DNA from: Liolophura sinensis
Taxonomy: Eukaryota; Mollusca; Polyplacophora; Chitonida; Chitonidae
Length of the DNA stretch: 64,000 nucleotides
Reading direction: 5' to 3'
Assembly (NCBI RefSeq): GCF_032854445.1
Contig: NW_027017963.1
Span: 186,001 to 250,000, forward strand
The position numbers and the translations under genes were made by a program. The notes beneath the pieces were generated by a model. It searched no databases. It was given only the letters and a program-made list of their open reading frames with translations, and had not been told where the DNA came from. Shown here piece after piece: positions 60,260-64,000 of the stretch. Numbering within the stretch: the first letter of the stretch is position 1; each line of letters begins with the position of its first letter.

Positions 60260-62459
60260 ATGATGTCAAGATCACGTGAACAGCAACGGCTCTTAATCCA
60301 TGGAAACCATAGAAATTTGCAATTTTTCAACAGCTGGAGATGCCTGGCCCAATTGCGCATCTTTCGGAACCTTATTGATGTGGGTCAGTGTTCAATTGTA
60401 CTTTTTACAGCGGACTGTGTCATGTACCTTGTGTTTTTTTTATATACAAATGGTGTGGTTTTTCTACATGTAGATAAAGACATTGAGTTTGTCTTCGACT
60501 TAGAAGTAAGACATTTGTTGGGTGAGTTAAATGGGCTTGGCCCAAAGATTTGACGTCGTCTGGGCTACCGAAGGGCACATAACTTATAATGAAAAGTTGA
60601 ATATAGTAATGACCAGTCGCGATTGTACATAGTTAATGTAGCCGATTTCAATTAGCAAAAAGACCAGGCAAAAATCCAAAAGTGGAAAAACTGTTCCAAT
60701 GCTGCTGGCAAGACGCTAATCCGACGTATTTTGTGACGAGAAATCGAATGGTGCAAACCGCGTTGCTCTCCGACCAATACTTTTGGCTGTAGCCACAACT
60801 GAATAATCAATGATGTCAAGATCACGTGCCCAGCAACGGCTCTTACTCCATGGAAACCAAGGAAATTTGCAAGTTTTCAACAGCTGGAGATGCCTGGCCC
60901 AATTGCGCATCTTTCGGAACCTTATTGATGTGGGTCAGTGTTCAATTGTACTTTTTACAGCGGACTGTGTCATGTACCTTGTGTTTTTTTTATATACAAA
61001 TGGTGTGGTTTTTCTACATGTAGATAAAGACATTGAGTTTGTCTTCGACTTAGAAGTAAGACATTTGCTGGGTGAGTTAAATGGGCTTGGCCCAAAGATT
61101 TGACGTCGTCTGGGCTACCGAAGGGCACATAACTTATAATGAAATGTTGAATATAGTAATGACCAGTCGCGATTGTACATAGTTAATGTAGCCGATTTCA
61201 ATAAGCAAAAAGACCAGGCAAAAATCCAAAAGTAGAAAAACTGTTCCAATGCTGCTGGTAAGAGGCTAATCCGACGTATTTTGTGACGAGAAATCGAATG
61301 GTGCAAACCGCGTTGCTCTGCGACCAATACTTTTGGCTGTAGCCACAAATGAATAATCAATGATGTCAAGATCACGTGCCCAGCAACGGCTCTTACTCCA
61401 TGGAAACCAAGGAAATTTGCAATTTTTCAACAGCTGGAGATGCCTGGCCCAATTGCGCATCTTTCGGAACCTTATTGATGTGGGTCAGTGTTCAATTGTA
61501 CATTTCACAGCGGATTGTATCAAGTACCTTTTGTTTTTTTTATATACAAATGGTGTGGTTTTTCTACATGTAGATAAAGACATTGAGTTTGTCTTCGACT
61601 TAGAAGTAAGACATTTGTTGGGTGAGTTAAATGGGCTTGGCCCAAAGATTTGACGTCGTCTGGGCTACCGAAGGGCACATAACTTATAATGAAAAGTTGA
61701 ATATAGTAATGACCAGTCGCGATTGTACATAGTTAATGTAGCCGATTTCAATTAGCAAAATGACCAGGCAAAAATCCAAAAGTGGAAAAACTGTTCCAAT
61801 GCTGCTGGTAAGAGGCTAATCCGACGTATTTTGTGACGAGAAATTGAATGGTGCAAACCGCGTTGCTCTCCGACCAATACTTTTGGCTGTAGCCACAAAT
61901 GAATAATCAATGATGTCAAGATCACGTGCCCAGCAACGGCTCTTACTCCATGGAAACCAAGGAAATTTGCAAGTTTTCAACAGCTGGAGATGCCTGGCCC
62001 AATTGCGCATCCTTTGGCACCTTATTGATGTGGGTCAGTGTTCAATTGTACTTTTTACAGCGGATTGTATCAAGTACCTTTTGTTTTTTTTATATACAAA
62101 TGGTGTGGTTTTTCTACATGTAGATAAAGACATTGAGTTTGTCTTCGACTTAGAAGTAAGACATTTGCTGGGTGAGTTAAATGGGCTTGGCCCAAAGATT
62201 TGACGTCGTCTGGGCTACCGAAGGGCACATAACTTATAATGAAAAATTGAATATAGTAATGACCAGTCGCGATTGTACATAGTTAATGTACCCGATTTCA
62301 ATAAGCAAAAAGACCAGGCAAAAATCCAAAAGTGGAAAAACTGTTCCAATGCTGCTGGTAAGAGGCTAATCCGACGTATTTTGTGACGAGAAATCGAATG
62401 GTGCAAACCGCGTTGCTCTCCGACCAATACTTTTGGCTGTAACCACAAATGAATAATCA
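60260..62459 (+). repeat. Disrupted stretch between trimers (4 units)
   Basis: Starts 60260 (B, ending GGCAAGACGC), 60810 (GCAAGTTTTC with TTTCGGAACC, tail GAAATGTTG and ATAAGC), 61360 (TTTCGGAACC joined to TACATTTCACA and GGATTGTATCAAG, ending GAAATTGAATGG) and 61910 (C-type, tail with TAGTTAATGTACCCG). Unit 60810 is preceded by CACAACTG and followed by a private GCTCTGCGACC. Combinations within 60810 and 61360 join haplotypes that are separate elsewhere. Confidence 0.91.
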
Positions 62460-64000
62460 ATGATGTCAAGATCACGTGCCCAGCAACGGCTCTTACTCCA
62501 TGGAAACCATAGAAATTTGCAATTTTTCAACAGCTGGAGATGCCTGGCCCAATTGCGCATCTTTTGGCACCTTATTGATGTGGGTCAGTGTTCAATTGTA
62601 CTTTTTACAGCGGATTGTATCAAGTACCTTGTGTTTTTTTATATACAAATGGTGTGGTTTTTCTACATGTAGATAAAGACATTGAGTTTGTCTTCGACTT
62701 AGAAGTAAGACATTTGCTGGGTGAGTTAAATGGGCTTGGCCCAAGGATTTGACGTCGTCTGGGCTACCGAAGGGCACATAACTTATAATGAAATGTTGAA
62801 TATAGTAATGACCAGTCGCGATTGTACATAGCTAATGTAGCAATTTTCAATTAGCAAAATGACCAGGCAAAAATCCAAAAGTGGAAAAACTGTTCCAATG
62901 CTGTTGGTAAGAGGCTAATCCGACGTATTTTGTGACGAGAAATCGAATGGTGCAAACCGCGTTGCTCTCCGACCAATACTTTTGGCTGTAGCCACAAATG
63001 AATAATCAATGATGTCAAGATCACGTGAACAGCAACGGCTCCTAATCCATGGAAACCATAGAAATTTGCAATTTTTCAACAGCTGGAGATGCCTGGCCCA
63101 ATTGCGCATCTTTCGGAACCTTATTGATGTGGGTCAGTGTTCTATTGTACTTTTTACAGCGGACTGTGTCATGTACCTTGTGTTTTTTTTATATACAAAT
63201 GGTGTGGTTTTTCTACATGTAGATAAAGACATTGAGTTTGTCTTCGACTTAGAAGTAAGACATTTGTTGGGTGAGTTAAATGGGCTTGGCCCAAAGATTT
63301 GACGTCATCTGGGCTACCGAAGGGCACATAACTTATAATGAAAAGTTGAATATAGTAATGACCAGTCGCGATTGTACATAGTTAATGTAGCCGATTTCAA
63401 TTAGCAAAAAGACCAGGCAAAAATCCAAAAGTAGAAAAACTGTTCCAATGCTGCTGGTAAGAGGCTAATCCGACGTATTTTGTGACGAGAAATCGAATGG
63501 TGCAAACCGCGTTGCTCTCCGACCAATACTTTTGGCTGTAGCCACAAATGAATAATCAATGATGTCAAGATCACGTGCCCAGCAACGGCTCTTACTCCAT
63601 GGAAACCAAGGAAATTTGCAAGTTTTCAACAGCTGGAGATGCCTGGCCCAATTGCGCATCCTTTGGCACCTTATTGATGTGGGTCAGTGTTCAATTGTAC
63701 TTTTTACAGCGGATTGTATCAAGTACCTTTTGTTTTTTTTATATACAAATGGTGTGGTTTTTCTACATGTAGATAAAGACATTGAGTTTGTCTTCGACTT
63801 AGAAGTAAGACATTTGCTGGGTGAGTTAAATGGGCTTGGCCCAAAGATTTGACGTCGTCTGGGCTACCGAAGGGCACATAACTTATAATGAAAAATTGAA
63901 TATAGTAATGACCAGTCGCGATTGTACATAGCTAATGTACCCGATTTCAATAAGCAAAAAGACCAGGCAAAAATCCAAAAGTGGAAAAACTGTTCCAATG
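62460..64000 (+). repeat. Trimer A-B-C, fifth copy, cut by right edge
   Basis: A at 62460, B at 63009, C at 63559 (442 bp present, to monomer position 442). B shares GTTCTATTG, CTCCTAATCC and GACGTCATC with copy 1 at 54236 (offset 8,773 bp), so it is closer to copy 1 than to copies 2-4. A has private CCCAAGGATTT and TGTAGCAATTTTC. The spacer-free continuation implies more trimers to the right of the window. Confidence 0.92.

Larger units (their letters stand above)
1..64000 (+). repeat. 550-bp satellite DNA array, head-to-tail, fills window
   Basis: The same roughly 550-bp unit recurs from the first to the last base. Monomer starts (ATGATGTCAAGATCACGTG) fall at 441, 991, 1541, 2091, 2641, 3192, 3741, 4173, 4723 and so on to 63559, 116 in all. 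Most spacings are 549-553 bp, and the variation comes mainly from one T-tract. The exceptions are 432 bp (start 3741) and 539 bp (starts 56434 and 58072). Monomers differ at a limited set of recurrent diagnostic sites rather than randomly, so the array is highly homogenised. No stretch of other DNA of even 50 bp is seen, and neither end is an array boundary, so the true array is longer than 64 kb. Satellite identity is certain. The family name, species and chromosomal location cannot be told from the sequence. Confidence 0.99.

Noticed and set aside
1-64000. CRISPR array or bacterial operon reading
   Set aside because: The units are about 550 bp with no short repeat-plus-unique-spacer layout, and there are no cas or other protein genes.
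1-64000. Tandem RNA gene cluster (5S rRNA, tRNA, spliced leader or snRNA)
   Set aside because: I found no 5S rRNA, tRNA cloverleaf with A and B boxes, or known spliced-leader sequence in the monomer. TGGCTgtAGCCA and GGGCttgGCCC are short isolated hairpins only. An Infernal/Rfam search of one monomer would settle it.

Overview
The whole 64 kb window is one uninterrupted head-to-tail satellite DNA array built from a monomer of about 550 bp (about 41% GC by hand count of one monomer). Taking the ATG of ATGATGTCAAGATCACGTG as monomer position 1, I count 116 monomer starts: 115 are followed by another start inside the window, and the array runs off both ends (440 bp of a monomer on the left, 442 bp on the right). 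All copies face the same way. I see no transposon, unique spacer, RNA gene, protein-coding gene, inversion or array edge.

The sequence type (long tandem satellite, higher-order repeats, no genes for 64 kb) indicates eukaryotic heterochromatin, such as a centromere, pericentromere, subtelomere or sex-chromosome block. I do not recognise the monomer family and cannot name the organism. CpG is only mildly below expectation (19 seen, about 23 expected in one monomer), which argues weakly against a heavily CpG-methylated genome.

Layout. 0-15 kb: a left-hand subfamily set with a 1,100-bp dimer pattern, a 2.2-kb tetramer block present twice in tandem, and blocks of 2.4-3 kb repeated at offsets of 4,282 and 6,055 bp. 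15-27 kb: two copies of a roughly 2.7-kb block 8,256 bp apart, the second ending in a cluster of one-base indels; the first monomer with right-hand diagnostic variants is at 21,787. 27-51 kb: a mosaic of subfamilies with local duplications of one, two, four and five monomers. 51-64 kb: a dimer repeated twice (51,487-53,686), then a trimer higher-order repeat A-B-C of about 1,640 bp in four consecutive copies (53,687-60,259), a disrupted stretch, and a fifth A-B-C entering the right edge.

Nothing here works as a gene set. What the window records is how a satellite evolves: unequal crossing-over creates block duplications, short-tract exchange creates mosaic monomers, and newer variants are sorted along the array. 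Possible functional elements inside the monomer are a fully retained ATCACGTG E-box, a T-tract that reads as TATATAAA on the minus strand, and a CTACATGTAG palindrome; any function for these is inference. The short open frames that recur every 550 bp are a by-product of monomer homogenisation, and poly-T length changes break them.
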